From: Nocardia yamanashiensis NBRC 100130
GTDB lineage: Bacteria > Actinomycetota > Actinomycetes > Mycobacteriales > Mycobacteriaceae
NCBI RefSeq assembly: GCF_001613325.1
Contig: NZ_BDCD01000029.1
Location: 1-64,000, forward strand
Length of the DNA stretch: 64,000 nt
Direction of reading: 5' to 3'
The notes under the pieces were generated by a model that was given only the letters and a program-made list of their open reading frames with translations, was not told the DNA's origin and ran no database searches. Made by a program: the position numbers and the translations under genes. The stretch's first letter is position 1. Each line of letters starts with the position of its first letter. Of this stretch, positions 42,198-49,749 are shown piece after piece.

Positions 42198-43898
42198 TTA
42201 CCTCCTGGGTACCGAGAGGAAGGGGGTGAAGGGTGGGATTTCGTCCGGATCGCAATCGATCGAGACGAACGACGGCCCCTGCCGGCCGGTGCAGTGCCGC
42301 AGCGCCGCGGCGAGTTCACGCAGGGTGGTGGGTGAATGGGTGCACATGTCCGGGAACATGGCGGCCACGCCCGCGCCGGGATGGGCGGGACGGAACCTGT
42401 TGAAGCTGTAGCGATCTCCGTAATAGAGCTGTTCGCGAGTTATGCACATGGCATGTGCGTTGTTGTTGAAGACCACGAAGGTGATGGGCAGGCGGTGCTC
42501 GATGGCGGTGTGGATTTCCATGCCGTGCATGAAGAACGCGCCGTCCCCGGCGATGACGAAGGTGCGGCGGGTGCCGCCGTCGGGCTGCTCACGCCGGGCG
42601 AAGGCCGAGCCGATGCCCGCGCCGAACGCGTAACCCATCCCGCCCATGCCCAGGGCGACGGTGAAGCGGCCGTCGCGGGGCAGCCGCAGGTGATGCACGA
42701 CCGCCGCGCCGGTATTGCCCGCATCGGCGAAAACATCTGCGCCGGAGGGCAATTCGGCATTGATGGTGTCGACCACGGCGCGGTATCGCAGGCCGGGCCC
42801 GGCCGCGAAGGGCACGTCGATCGGGGTGAGCACGGGTTCGCGCACCGCCCGCGGCCGCTGTGGAGCCGTCGTCAGCGCGGTCACCGTGGCCCCGGCCAGT
42901 TCACCGTGCAGTTCGTCGAGCGTGCGCGCCAGATCGGTGGTTCGCGCGTGCGCGGTCATCAGGAACGGCGGTTCGGCCCCGATGCTCGCCAGCGGCACCG
43001 CGCCCAGCGCCTCGTCCAGTCCGGCGCGCGCCGTCACCGGCATCCGGGTGCCGACCAGCAGGCACAGGGCCGCGCCGCGCAGGGCGTCCGTCAGTTCGGG
43101 ATGGCCCATGCTGCCCGCGATACCGCAGAAGCCCGGATCGCCGTGGTGGTAGACGTCCTTGGCGTCCGGGGCCACGGCCACGGCGGCCTCGAGCACGTGC
43201 ACCAGCCGGGCCAGTTCCGTACGGGCGTCGTCGCGCGCCACCTGATCGCCCGCGACGATCACCACCTTGCCGGTGGCGCGCGCGGTGCGGATCGCGTCCA
43301 GCACCCGCCCCAGCGCGCCCAGATCGCGCCGGTACTCGCGGCCCGGCGGCGCGAAGGGCGGCGCGACCAGATCGGCCTGCTGGACATCCTTGGGCAGCAG
43401 CAACACCGCGGGTCCGCCGGTGTACGCGGCCCGCACCGCCCGGTCCAGGTGCACGGGCAGGCCGGCGGCGGAATCGACGCGCGCGCAGTACCGCGCGATC
43501 GGCGTGAACAACCGCACGGCGTCGAACGCGCCGGCCTGCCCGCTCGAATCCTGGAAGGCGCCCTTGCCCTCCAGGTTCGTCGGCGGTTGCCCGATCAACG
43601 CCAGCACCGGTACCCGCGAGGCGAAGGATTCGGCCAGCCCGGCCACCAGATTCACCGCCCCGCCGCCGGACGTCGCGCACACCACCCCCAGCCCGGAAGT
43701 CGATCGCGCATACCCGTCGGCCATGGTCGCGGCCGAGAACTCGTGTTTCGCCACCACGCCCGTCACGGCCTGCCGATGGTCGAACGCCGCATCGTAGAGA
43801 TCCTCGATGTTCGCGCCGTCCACCCCGAAGACATGCCGCACGCCCAGTCCCGAAACCGCCCTGATCAGGTGGTCCACGACGCGTGTGCCGTTGTGCAT
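42198..43898 (-). CDS. Thiamine diphosphate-dependent enzyme (acetolactate synthase-like)
   Basis: A 566-residue TPP enzyme. Catalytic Glu53 is in VAKHEFSAATMADGYAR. The middle domain is FAD/nucleotide-binding-like but degenerate. The TPP/Mg motif is GDGAFFMHGMEIHT through FNNNAHAMC (about 450-485). It belongs to the acetolactate synthase/benzoylformate decarboxylase superfamily and could make acyloins, decarboxylate 2-oxo acids or transfer C2 units. ATG 43898 follows GGAAGGGG. Heads the four-gene operon; not linked to ilv genes, so branched-chain synthesis is unlikely. Confidence 0.88.
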   Translation of the reverse strand: MHNGTRVVDHLIRAVSGLGVRHVFGVDGANIEDLYDAAFDHRQAVTGVVAKHEFSAATMADGYARSTSGLGVVCATSGGGAVNLVAGLAESFASRVPVLALIGQPPTNLEGKGAFQDSSGQAGAFDAVRLFTPIARYCARVDSAAGLPVHLDRAVRAAYTGGPAVLLLPKDVQQADLVAPPFAPPGREYRRDLGALGRVLDAIRTARATGKVVIVAGDQVARDDARTELARLVHVLEAAVAVAPDAKDVYHHGDPGFCGIAGSMGHPELTDALRGAALCLLVGTRMPVTARAGLDEALGAVPLASIGAEPPFLMTAHARTTDLARTLDELHGELAGATVTALTTAPQRPRAVREPVLTPIDVPFAAGPGLRYRAVVDTINAELPSGADVFADAGNTGAAVVHHLRLPRDGRFTVALGMGGMGYAFGAGIGSAFARREQPDGGTRRTFVIAGDGAFFMHGMEIHTAIEHRLPITFVVFNNNAHAMCITREQLYYGDRYSFNRFRPAHPGAGVAAMFPDMCTHSPTTLRELAAALRHCTGRQGPSFVSIDCDPDEIPPFTPFLSVPRR

Positions 43899-44018
43899 GG
43901 GCGCCCCTTCCGGAGCCGGGTACCGAAACCCCGAAACTCGCTCACTCGGGATACGAAAGTGAGCAGTCAGCGGTTCAATAGCCGGTGTTCACCGGCCCGT
44001 CCTACGCTGTCGGTCTCC

Positions 44019-44040
44019 GGGGGTTCGGGGGCGGAGCCCC
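44019..44040. repeat. Dispersed GGGGGC-NNN-GCCCCC element, copy E (inverted)
   Basis: GGGGGTTC-GGGGGC-gga-GCCCC, the reverse complement orientation of copies A-D. In the 205-bp gap between the divergent TPP enzyme and EXLDI genes. Confidence 0.65.
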
Positions 44041-44073
44041 TGAGGGCCCGGGGAGTCGGACAACCCTCTTGCG

Positions 44074-44096
44074 GTCTACGTATATGTCTACGTATA
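44074..44096 (+). promoter_or_regulatory. Tandem operator-like repeats upstream of EXLDI gene
   Basis: GTCTACGTATA occurs twice (44074-44084 and 44086-44096) with a period of 12 bp. Each copy contains the palindrome TACGTA. The second copy ends 8 bp before the EXLDI start. Direct repeats at this period are the binding mode of ribbon-helix-helix repressors, which fits the N-terminus of the EXLDI protein. A partial third copy TCTACGTATCC lies inside the first codons (about 44119-44129). Confidence 0.6.
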
Positions 44097-44104
44097 GTTA
44101 GGTC

Positions 44105-44620
44105 ATGCCGAACAAGACGATCTACGTATCCGATGATGACCTGAAGCTGTTTCAGCGTGCCCAGGAATTGGTGGGGGGAAATCTTTCGGGCGCGATCGTT
44201 ACGGCCTTGCGACGCTTCATCGAGCTCGAGGAGGGTCGCATCGAGGGCTACGAAGAGGTGGTCCTGAAGGTGGGCAAGGACGGTATCCGGCAGGTCCGGT
44301 TCTCCGCCGCGCTGCTCGCCGAATGGCACCAGGTGACCAACGAGCGCATCGAGGACATCCGGGTGTACCGCACACGCAAAGGCGCGTTCGCGGTGCACAG
44401 CCACTACTCCAACTGGTCGGAGTTCCCGACCGACACCAACATCCTGAAGGACTGGCGCCAGTGGCGTCGCTTCCTCGGTGTGGGCGAACAGAATTGGGGA
44501 GATTTCGACCTGGAGGTCTTCGATACCGTCGCCGATCTGCAGGGCAAAATCCCCGACCGTCTCTACGCGCGCGTCGTGGACGCCACCGAGCACCCCAGCA
44601 TCGAAGAACTCGATATCTGA
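44105..44620 (+). CDS. EXLDI family protein with RHH-like N-terminus
   Basis: A 171-residue protein that ends in the family signature IEELDI (EXLDI, TIGR04342). Residues 1-45 look like a ribbon-helix-helix DNA-binding domain: strand KTIYVSD, helix DLKLFQRAQELVG, turn GNLSG, second helix AIVTALRRFIELEEG. The rest is a mixed alpha/beta domain rich in aromatics (WSEFPTD, WRQWRRFLGVGEQNWGDFDLEVFDTVADL). EXLDI genes usually precede a two-gene ABC exporter, as here (44730-46450). I infer an autorepressor of that exporter. ATG 44105. Confidence 0.85.
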   Translation: MPNKTIYVSDDDLKLFQRAQELVGGNLSGAIVTALRRFIELEEGRIEGYEEVVLKVGKDGIRQVRFSAALLAEWHQVTNERIEDIRVYRTRKGAFAVHSHYSNWSEFPTDTNILKDWRQWRRFLGVGEQNWGDFDLEVFDTVADLQGKIPDRLYARVVDATEHPSIEELDI

Positions 44621-44729
44621 CCCGAAGTCGTTGAACCACAACTGAATACACCCGCTTTGTCCACAAGCCAGTGGACACGGCTCAGGTGAGGCATGCAAAT
44701 ATGCGTATCCATTTATGAGAGGGACACTC

Positions 44730-45680
44730 ATGAACCCCGGCTACGGCCCGGCCATCTCGGTCGAGGGCCTCAACAAATCCTACGGCGAGCACATCGTCCT
44801 CGAATCCCTCGACTTCGAGGTCGCCGAGGGCAGCATCTACGCGCTGCTCGGCCCCAACGGCGCGGGCAAAACCACCACCGTGCAGATCCTTTCGACGCTG
44901 ACCAAGCCGGACGGCGGCGAAATCAGCGTCGGCGGTTACGATCCCGTGCGCCAAGCCGACGAGGTGCGTTCGGTGATCGGCGTGACCGGTCAGTTCTCGG
45001 CCGTCGACGAACTGCTCACCGGCCGCGAGAACCTGCTGCTCATGGGCGATCTGCACCATCTGCCGCGCGGCGAGAGCCGGCGCATCGCCGAGGATCTGCT
45101 GGAGAAGTTCGACCTGGTCGAAGCCGGGAACAAGGTGGCGAGCGGCTACTCCGGCGGTATGACCCGCCGCCTGGACCTGGCCATGACCCTGGTTGGCAGC
45201 CCGCGCATCATCTTCCTCGACGAGCCCACCGTCGGCCTCGATCCGCGCAGCCGCCGCGCCATGTGGGACATCATCCGCGAACTGGTCGCGGGCGGCGTCA
45301 CCATCTTCCTCACCACCCAGTACCTGGAAGAAGCCGATCAGCTCGCCGACCGCATCGCCGTGCTGCACGGCGGCCGCATCGTCGCCGAGGGCACCGCCGA
45401 CCAGCTCAAGCGCATGGTCCCGGGCGGCTACATCAAACTCGACTTCGCCGAACAGCACGTGCTCGCCGCCGCTGCGCTGGTGTTCGGTGCGGCCGCGCAG
45501 GTCAACGGCGATCTGACGCTGGCCATTCCGAGCGACGGCGGGGTGCGCTCGGTACGCGAGGTGCTCGACCGGCTCGACGCCGCGCAGCTCGAACCCGAGG
45601 GGCTGTCCGTGCACACCCCGGACCTGGACGACGTATTCCTCGCCCTCACCGGCACCCCCGACAAGGAGACCTCGCGATGA
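44730..45680 (+). CDS. ABC exporter ATPase, DrrA-like
   Basis: A 316-residue ATPase of the drug-resistance (DrrA) class. Walker A GPNGAGKTT (about 37-45), signature YSGGMTRRLDLAM, Walker B IIFLDEPTVGLDPRSR, H-loop TTQYLEEA, and the C-terminal DrrA-type tail ending LDDVFLALTG. ATG 44730 has GAGGG upstream. Its stop overlaps the permease start by four bases. Expected to drive export of a lipophilic drug or lipid through the adjacent permease; substrate unknown. Confidence 0.93.
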   Translation: MNPGYGPAISVEGLNKSYGEHIVLESLDFEVAEGSIYALLGPNGAGKTTTVQILSTLTKPDGGEISVGGYDPVRQADEVRSVIGVTGQFSAVDELLTGRENLLLMGDLHHLPRGESRRIAEDLLEKFDLVEAGNKVASGYSGGMTRRLDLAMTLVGSPRIIFLDEPTVGLDPRSRRAMWDIIRELVAGGVTIFLTTQYLEEADQLADRIAVLHGGRIVAEGTADQLKRMVPGGYIKLDFAEQHVLAAAALVFGAAAQVNGDLTLAIPSDGGVRSVREVLDRLDAAQLEPEGLSVHTPDLDDVFLALTGTPDKETSR

Positions 45681-46450
45681 GCACCCTCACCACCACCTTC
45701 GCCGATTCGGCGACCATGCTGCGCCGGAATATCGTGCACGCCAAGCGATATCCGTCCATGACCCTGCAGCTGGTGCTGATGCCGGTCGTGATGCTGCTGC
45801 TGTTCAACTACGTGTTCGGCGGCGCGCTGAAGGGCGCGACCGGCGGCGGCAAGTACATCGACTACCTCACGCCCGGCATGATGCTCATCATTCCCGCGTA
45901 CATGATCGCGGGCGTGGCGGTTTCGGTGTCCACCGATATGACCAAGGGCATCGTCAACCGGTTCCGCACCATGCACATCGATCAGTCCGCAATGCTGACC
46001 GGCGAAGTGATCGGCTCCGTCATCCAGGGCCTGCTGGGGATCGTCGGCATGGTGCTGGTGGCGCTGGCCGTCGGCTTCCGGCCGAACGCGAACCCGGTGG
46101 AATGGCTGGCGGTCTTCGGGCTGATGGCGTTGGTCATCTTCGCGCTGAACTGGCTGGGCGCGGCGTTCGGCGTGATCGCGCAGAATCCGGAGAACGCCAG
46201 CAATATGCCGATGCCGATCATGTTGCTGCCCTTCCTCGGCAGCGGTCTGGTGCCGACCGACACCATGCCCTCGGGGGTCCGGCAGTTCGCGGAGTACCAG
46301 CCCTTCACGCCCATCACCGAGACGGTGCGCGGGCTGCTGATGGGTACCGAGATCGGGCACAACGGGGTGCTGGCCATCGGGTGGTGCGTGGTCATCGCCG
46401 CGGGCGGATACTTCTGGTCCACTTCGGTTTTCCGGCGCAAGACCAACTGA
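45677..46450 (+). CDS. ABC-2 type permease, DrrB-like
   Basis: A 257-residue permease with six helices (LQLVLMPVVMLLLFNYVFGG, MLIIPAYMIAGVAVSV, GLLGIVGMVLVALAVGF, MALVIFALNWLGAAFGV, and two near the end). The ABC-2 signature region FLGSGLVPTDTMPSGVRQFAEYQPFTPITETVRG is present. ATGA overlap with the ATPase. Completes the EXLDI-associated exporter. A hairpin follows at 46474. Confidence 0.92.
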   Translation: MSTLTTTFADSATMLRRNIVHAKRYPSMTLQLVLMPVVMLLLFNYVFGGALKGATGGGKYIDYLTPGMMLIIPAYMIAGVAVSVSTDMTKGIVNRFRTMHIDQSAMLTGEVIGSVIQGLLGIVGMVLVALAVGFRPNANPVEWLAVFGLMALVIFALNWLGAAFGVIAQNPENASNMPMPIMLLPFLGSGLVPTDTMPSGVRQFAEYQPFTPITETVRGLLMGTEIGHNGVLAIGWCVVIAAGGYFWSTSVFRRKTN

Positions 46451-46473
46451 ACCGCCCGTCACTCCGGCACGCT

Positions 46474-46514
46474 TTCAGCCGGAATCCACACCGCACGTGT
46501 GGATTCCGGCTGAA
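46474..46514. terminator. 17-bp perfect hairpin after exporter operon
   Basis: TTCAGCCGGAATCCACA pairs with its full complement around CCGCACG, between convergent permease (46450) and anti-sigma (46539) genes. No T-run on either side. Confidence 0.65.
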
Positions 46515-46538
46515 GGCATTCCGGAACGACGAGGGGCG

Positions 46539-47252
46539 TCAGACGTTCGCGGCGAGGAGGATCTTGCCGCTCGCGTTGCGCACCTGCACCGTCTTGACCT
46601 CGCCAGGCTTGGCCGAGGTGGTGCCGTCCGGGGTGTACACCTCACCCGGTTCGGCCGTCCACTCCGACAGCTTCGACTGGGTGCCGTCGGCGCGCACCAC
46701 CCACAATTCCAGCTTCCAGTAGTACTCGTAATCCGCTGGGGGATAAGCACATCGCATATCGACCCGCGTCACGCCGTTCACCTCGAGCAGCTTGAAAGTG
46801 GCCGTGATCGGCGTCTCCAGCTGCGGTTGCAGCGTCCCCTCGGCCACCACCTGCTGCACCGCCACCGGTTCGCGCGCCGCCACCGTCGCGGTCACCGGCA
46901 CCGCGATGGCGACCGCGGCCGCGGCGGCGGTCAGCGCCCCGCCCAGCGACCAGAATCGCCTGCGCCGCTCCCGCTTTCGCGCCTGATCCGCCAGCCGGGG
47001 CAGCAGCTCGGTCGGGGGCGGCGGCACCGTCGCCGGCGGATCCTCCTGCGCCGCAATGGAAAGCGCCGTCTCGTCGTCGACCAGGGACAGCAGGCCGGGC
47101 AGTCCGGCCAGTTTGCCCACCGCCGTCCGGCAGGGCGCGCAGCCCGCCAGATGCTCCTCGTATTCGCGGCGATCGTCGCGGGCGAGAGCGCCGAGCACGT
47201 ACGCGCCGTCCCAGGTGGTGTAGCCATCGCACAATTCGTGGCCGTCGGTCAT
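46539..47252 (-). CDS. Zinc anti-sigma factor, RslA-like
   Basis: A 237-residue protein with a ZAS motif His34-xxx-Cys38-xx-Cys41 (HLAGCAPC), a single helix (about 100-123) and an outer RskA-type domain (about 130-237; VTRVDMRCAYPPADYEYYWKLELWVV). It overlaps the sigma gene by four bases (ATGA) and should hold it inactive, releasing it when the zinc site is oxidised, as described for M. tuberculosis RslA. Convergent with the exporter operon. Confidence 0.92.
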   Translation of the reverse strand: MTDGHELCDGYTTWDGAYVLGALARDDRREYEEHLAGCAPCRTAVGKLAGLPGLLSLVDDETALSIAAQEDPPATVPPPPTELLPRLADQARKRERRRRFWSLGGALTAAAAAVAIAVPVTATVAAREPVAVQQVVAEGTLQPQLETPITATFKLLEVNGVTRVDMRCAYPPADYEYYWKLELWVVRADGTQSKLSEWTAEPGEVYTPDGTTSAKPGEVKTVQVRNASGKILLAANV

Positions 47253-47755
47253 CTCGTCACCCCCATCTCCTGCAGTGCCAGTCGCAAGGCCCGCATGCCG
47301 TAGTGCATGCGCGACTTCACCGTGCCCTCCGGGATCTCCAGTTCCTCCGCGATCTGATGCGTGGACAGGCCCCGGTAGTAGGCGCGGACTATGACATCAC
47401 GGTGATCGACGCTCAAGCGCGCCAGGGCGTCGGCCACCAGCCAGCCGTCCAGCGCCCGATCGGTGCGATCCGGTTCCGGCACCTCGGGCGGATGATCGGT
47501 CCGGAACTCCCGGCGGCTGCGCGCGCTGCGATGCTCGTCCACCGCCAGATTCCGCGCCACCGTGAACAACCAGGCCCGCGCGGAAGTGGTCGTCTGATCG
47601 AGCACATTGGGTCGCTGCCAGGCGCGCAGGAGCGTCTCCTGCACGATGTCCTCGGCCCGGCCCGGATCGCCTACCAGACCGAACGTGTACCGCCACAGTG
47701 CCGCCGCGTGCTCTTCGTACAACGCGCGGAGCAATGCCGCCTGGTCGTCGGGCAT
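47249..47755 (-). CDS. ECF sigma factor, SigL-like
   Basis: A 168-residue ECF sigma factor: region 2 with RYTFGLVGDPGRAEDIVQETLLRAWQ and ARAWLFTVARNLAVDEHR; region 4 with LARLSVDHRDVIVRAYYRGLSTHQIAEEL and the helix-turn-helix IPEGTVKSRMHYGMRAL. Size and pairing with a zinc anti-sigma factor match mycobacterial SigL/RslA, which regulate PKS, lipid and redox genes. Whether this is SigL itself is inferred. Start ATG 47755. Confidence 0.9.
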   Translation of the reverse strand: MPDDQAALLRALYEEHAAALWRYTFGLVGDPGRAEDIVQETLLRAWQRPNVLDQTTTSARAWLFTVARNLAVDEHRSARSRREFRTDHPPEVPEPDRTDRALDGWLVADALARLSVDHRDVIVRAYYRGLSTHQIAEELEIPEGTVKSRMHYGMRALRLALQEMGVTR

Positions 47756-47798
47756 TCGTCACCTCCGACCAGTGCACGACACAGACCGTGCCGACGGT

Positions 47799-48413
47799 TC
47801 AGTTCCGTTCCAGCTCGATCGGGTGCGTGGCGAGCAGGGACAGTGGCAGGGGTTGCCGGCGCAGCACCTGCGCCCAGAGATCGGTCCGGCCCGCCAGCGG
47901 GTCGGACGGGAGCGCGGACAGGACGATCCAGTCACCGCGATCCATTTCGCCTTCCAATTGCCCGAAGGTCCAGCCGGCGTAACCGGCGAATACTCGCAGT
48001 CCCTCGATCAGGGGCGTGATGCGTTCCGGATCGGAGTCCAGATCCACCAGGGCGACGCGGCCGTCCACGCGTCTGAGGCCCTTGGTGCCCTGGAACGAGG
48101 TGCCCACCTTGACGGTGGCCAGGCACAGGGCGGCATCGCGTTTCACCGGGCCGCCGAGGTACAGCACGCCGGGATCGGCGGCCAGTTCGGCCCAATTCGG
48201 GAGCACGTCCTCGACGGGGGTTTCGCTGGGACGGTTGAGCACCACCCCGAGACTGCCCGCGTCATTGTGCTCGATGATGTAGACGACGGAGCGCCGGAAA
48301 GCGGGCTCCACCAGGTCGGTCGCGGACACAAGCAGAGTACCGGGGCGTACCACCTGGTCCTCGTGCCGGAATTCGCGTCGAGAACGGTCACCGTGTTCCT
48401 CTGCGCGTGCCAC
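47799..48413 (-). CDS. YqgE/AlgH family protein
   Basis: A 204-residue UPF0301 protein. VRPGTLLVSATDLVEPAFRRSVVYIIEHNDAGSLGVVLNRPSETP, YLGGPVKRDAALCL, YAGYAGWTFGQLEGEMDRGDW and the terminal LSLLATHPIELERN are the family hallmarks and closely follow M. tuberculosis Rv0038. GTG 48413 gives the expected N-terminus; no strong Shine-Dalgarno is visible. The frame remains open to 49031, which is not used because it overlaps the divergent acyltransferase. Function unknown beyond a proposed regulatory role in some proteobacteria. Confidence 0.92.
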   Translation of the reverse strand: MARAEEHGDRSRREFRHEDQVVRPGTLLVSATDLVEPAFRRSVVYIIEHNDAGSLGVVLNRPSETPVEDVLPNWAELAADPGVLYLGGPVKRDAALCLATVKVGTSFQGTKGLRRVDGRVALVDLDSDPERITPLIEGLRVFAGYAGWTFGQLEGEMDRGDWIVLSALPSDPLAGRTDLWAQVLRRQPLPLSLLATHPIELERN

Positions 48414-48500
48414 GCAGCCATCATCGCACTGCCACTGCCCGATTGCCCGGCTTAATTTCCCGACTGCCCAAATGCGCCGTGTCGTAGCTAGGGTGGCGCT

Positions 48501-49262
48501 ATGGAACGTCCCGAGGTGGTCCTCGAGAACAGCGATGCCGTGTACGACTTCTACCGCGATCATCAGCAGAACCTGCTGAAGGCGCGGGGGGCCTATTGGC
48601 TGCTGGGGCGTCGCTACCGGCCGCGGATCGGGTACGCGCCGGGGGCCCGGGAGAAGTTGCGGGAGTTGATCTCCCGTAAGCGGCCGTTGCTCATCTCGAT
48701 CAACCATCTCTCGCAATTGGATCCGTACACGGTGGCCGCGGCCGCGTGGGGGAGCGTGCTGCGGCCGGTGATCGGGCGGACCCGGGTGCTGGCCAAGGAC
48801 GAGCTGTTCCTCGAGGAGAAACAGCGCGGGCGCATCGACATGATGGGCGGGATCCCGGTGTTCCGGGGCAAGGACCACGGGATTCGCGCGGTCAACGCGG
48901 CCGGGCAGCGGATGATCGACATCTGCGCCGAGCGGATGGCGCGCGGCGACGGGGTTGCGGTGTTCCCCGAGGGCACCTGCAACGACGTGGATCCGGCGCA
49001 GGTGCAGACGGTGGGAACGGGCATCGGGCACATCGCCTTCCGGGCCAAGAAGCTCGGGGCCGATCCAGTGCTGGTGAGCCTCGGGCTGAGCTACGGCCCG
49101 CGGCCGGATCCCAAGGTGGAGCCGACCAAGGAGGAGGCGAAGGGGGCCAGTTTCTACTTCGGCGTGCCGGTGGAAGGCCTGCCCACCAAGCCCGCCGAGA
49201 TCACCCGCATCGTGCGGGACGAGCTACAGATCGCCCTGGACGGAGCCGTCGCCGCGTACTGA
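48501..49262 (+). CDS. 1-acyl-sn-glycerol-3-phosphate acyltransferase-like (PlsC family)
   Basis: A 253-residue acyltransferase. The HX4D box is NHLSQLD (about residues 68-74), followed by GRIDMMGGIPVFRGKDHG and the acyl-acceptor motif FPEGTCND. Such enzymes esterify lysophosphatidate or related lipids at the inner membrane; specificity cannot be read. ATG 48501. The C-terminal segment PKVEPTKEEAKGASFYFG is lineage-specific. Divergent from algH. Confidence 0.9.
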   Translation: MERPEVVLENSDAVYDFYRDHQQNLLKARGAYWLLGRRYRPRIGYAPGAREKLRELISRKRPLLISINHLSQLDPYTVAAAAWGSVLRPVIGRTRVLAKDELFLEEKQRGRIDMMGGIPVFRGKDHGIRAVNAAGQRMIDICAERMARGDGVAVFPEGTCNDVDPAQVQTVGTGIGHIAFRAKKLGADPVLVSLGLSYGPRPDPKVEPTKEEAKGASFYFGVPVEGLPTKPAEITRIVRDELQIALDGAVAAY

Positions 49263-49266
49263 CCTG

Positions 49267-49298
49267 CCGCAGCGGCGGATTCGGCCCTGCCGCTGCGG
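49267..49298. terminator. Hairpin between acyltransferase and GNAT
   Basis: CCGCAGCGGC and GCCGCTGCGG form a perfect 10-bp stem with a 12-base loop, in the 53-bp gap between convergent stops 49262 and 49316. Confidence 0.6.
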
Positions 49299-49315
49299 TG
49301 GCCAGCCCTGCCGCT

Positions 49316-49648
49316 CTACTGCTGCGGCAGATTCAGCCGCTCGCGCGACCACTGCGGCACCTGCGCCAGATACTCCGGCCGCGATTCCACGAAGTGATGC
49401 ACCATCGGGCACAGCGGCAGGATCCCGAACCCTTCGGCCAGGGTCTGATCCAGCGCCCCCTGCACCAGCTTGCGCCCGTACCCCAATCCCTCGAACTGCG
49501 GATAGATCTCGGTGTGCACGAACGCGCGCTCGTTGGCCGTGTCCTGATACGACGCCACCCCCGCGTCCTGCCCGTCGACGTACAGCTCGAACCGATCCAG
49601 CGCGGTGTTCTTGCGGACCTCGATCGACCCACTCGTCTCTCTCGACAT
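49316..49648 (-). CDS. GNAT N-acetyltransferase (YidJ/NATD1-like)
   Basis: A 110-residue protein of the minimal GNAT type. DRFELYVDGQDAGVASYQD, then FVHTEIYPQFEGLGYGRKLVQGALD (acetyl-CoA loop QFEGLGYG) and GILPLCPMVHHFVES with the conserved Cys-Pro. The short length and PLCPM motif are those of COG2388 / NATD1 proteins. ATG 49648. Substrate unknown. Confidence 0.9.
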   Translation of the reverse strand: MSRETSGSIEVRKNTALDRFELYVDGQDAGVASYQDTANERAFVHTEIYPQFEGLGYGRKLVQGALDQTLAEGFGILPLCPMVHHFVESRPEYLAQVPQWSRERLNLPQQ

Positions 49649-49749
49649 GCCCACGACGCTAACCCTCCCACGCTGCCCATTTGTCCGTATTCCCATTCCC
49701 GCAGCTCGGGCGTGTCGCGAACTCGCGAATCGATCTTCACACTGGGTGG

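Noticed and set aside
42336-44144. 602-residue open frame opposite the TPP enzyme
   Set aside because: Shadow frame with Arg/His-rich, motif-free translation.
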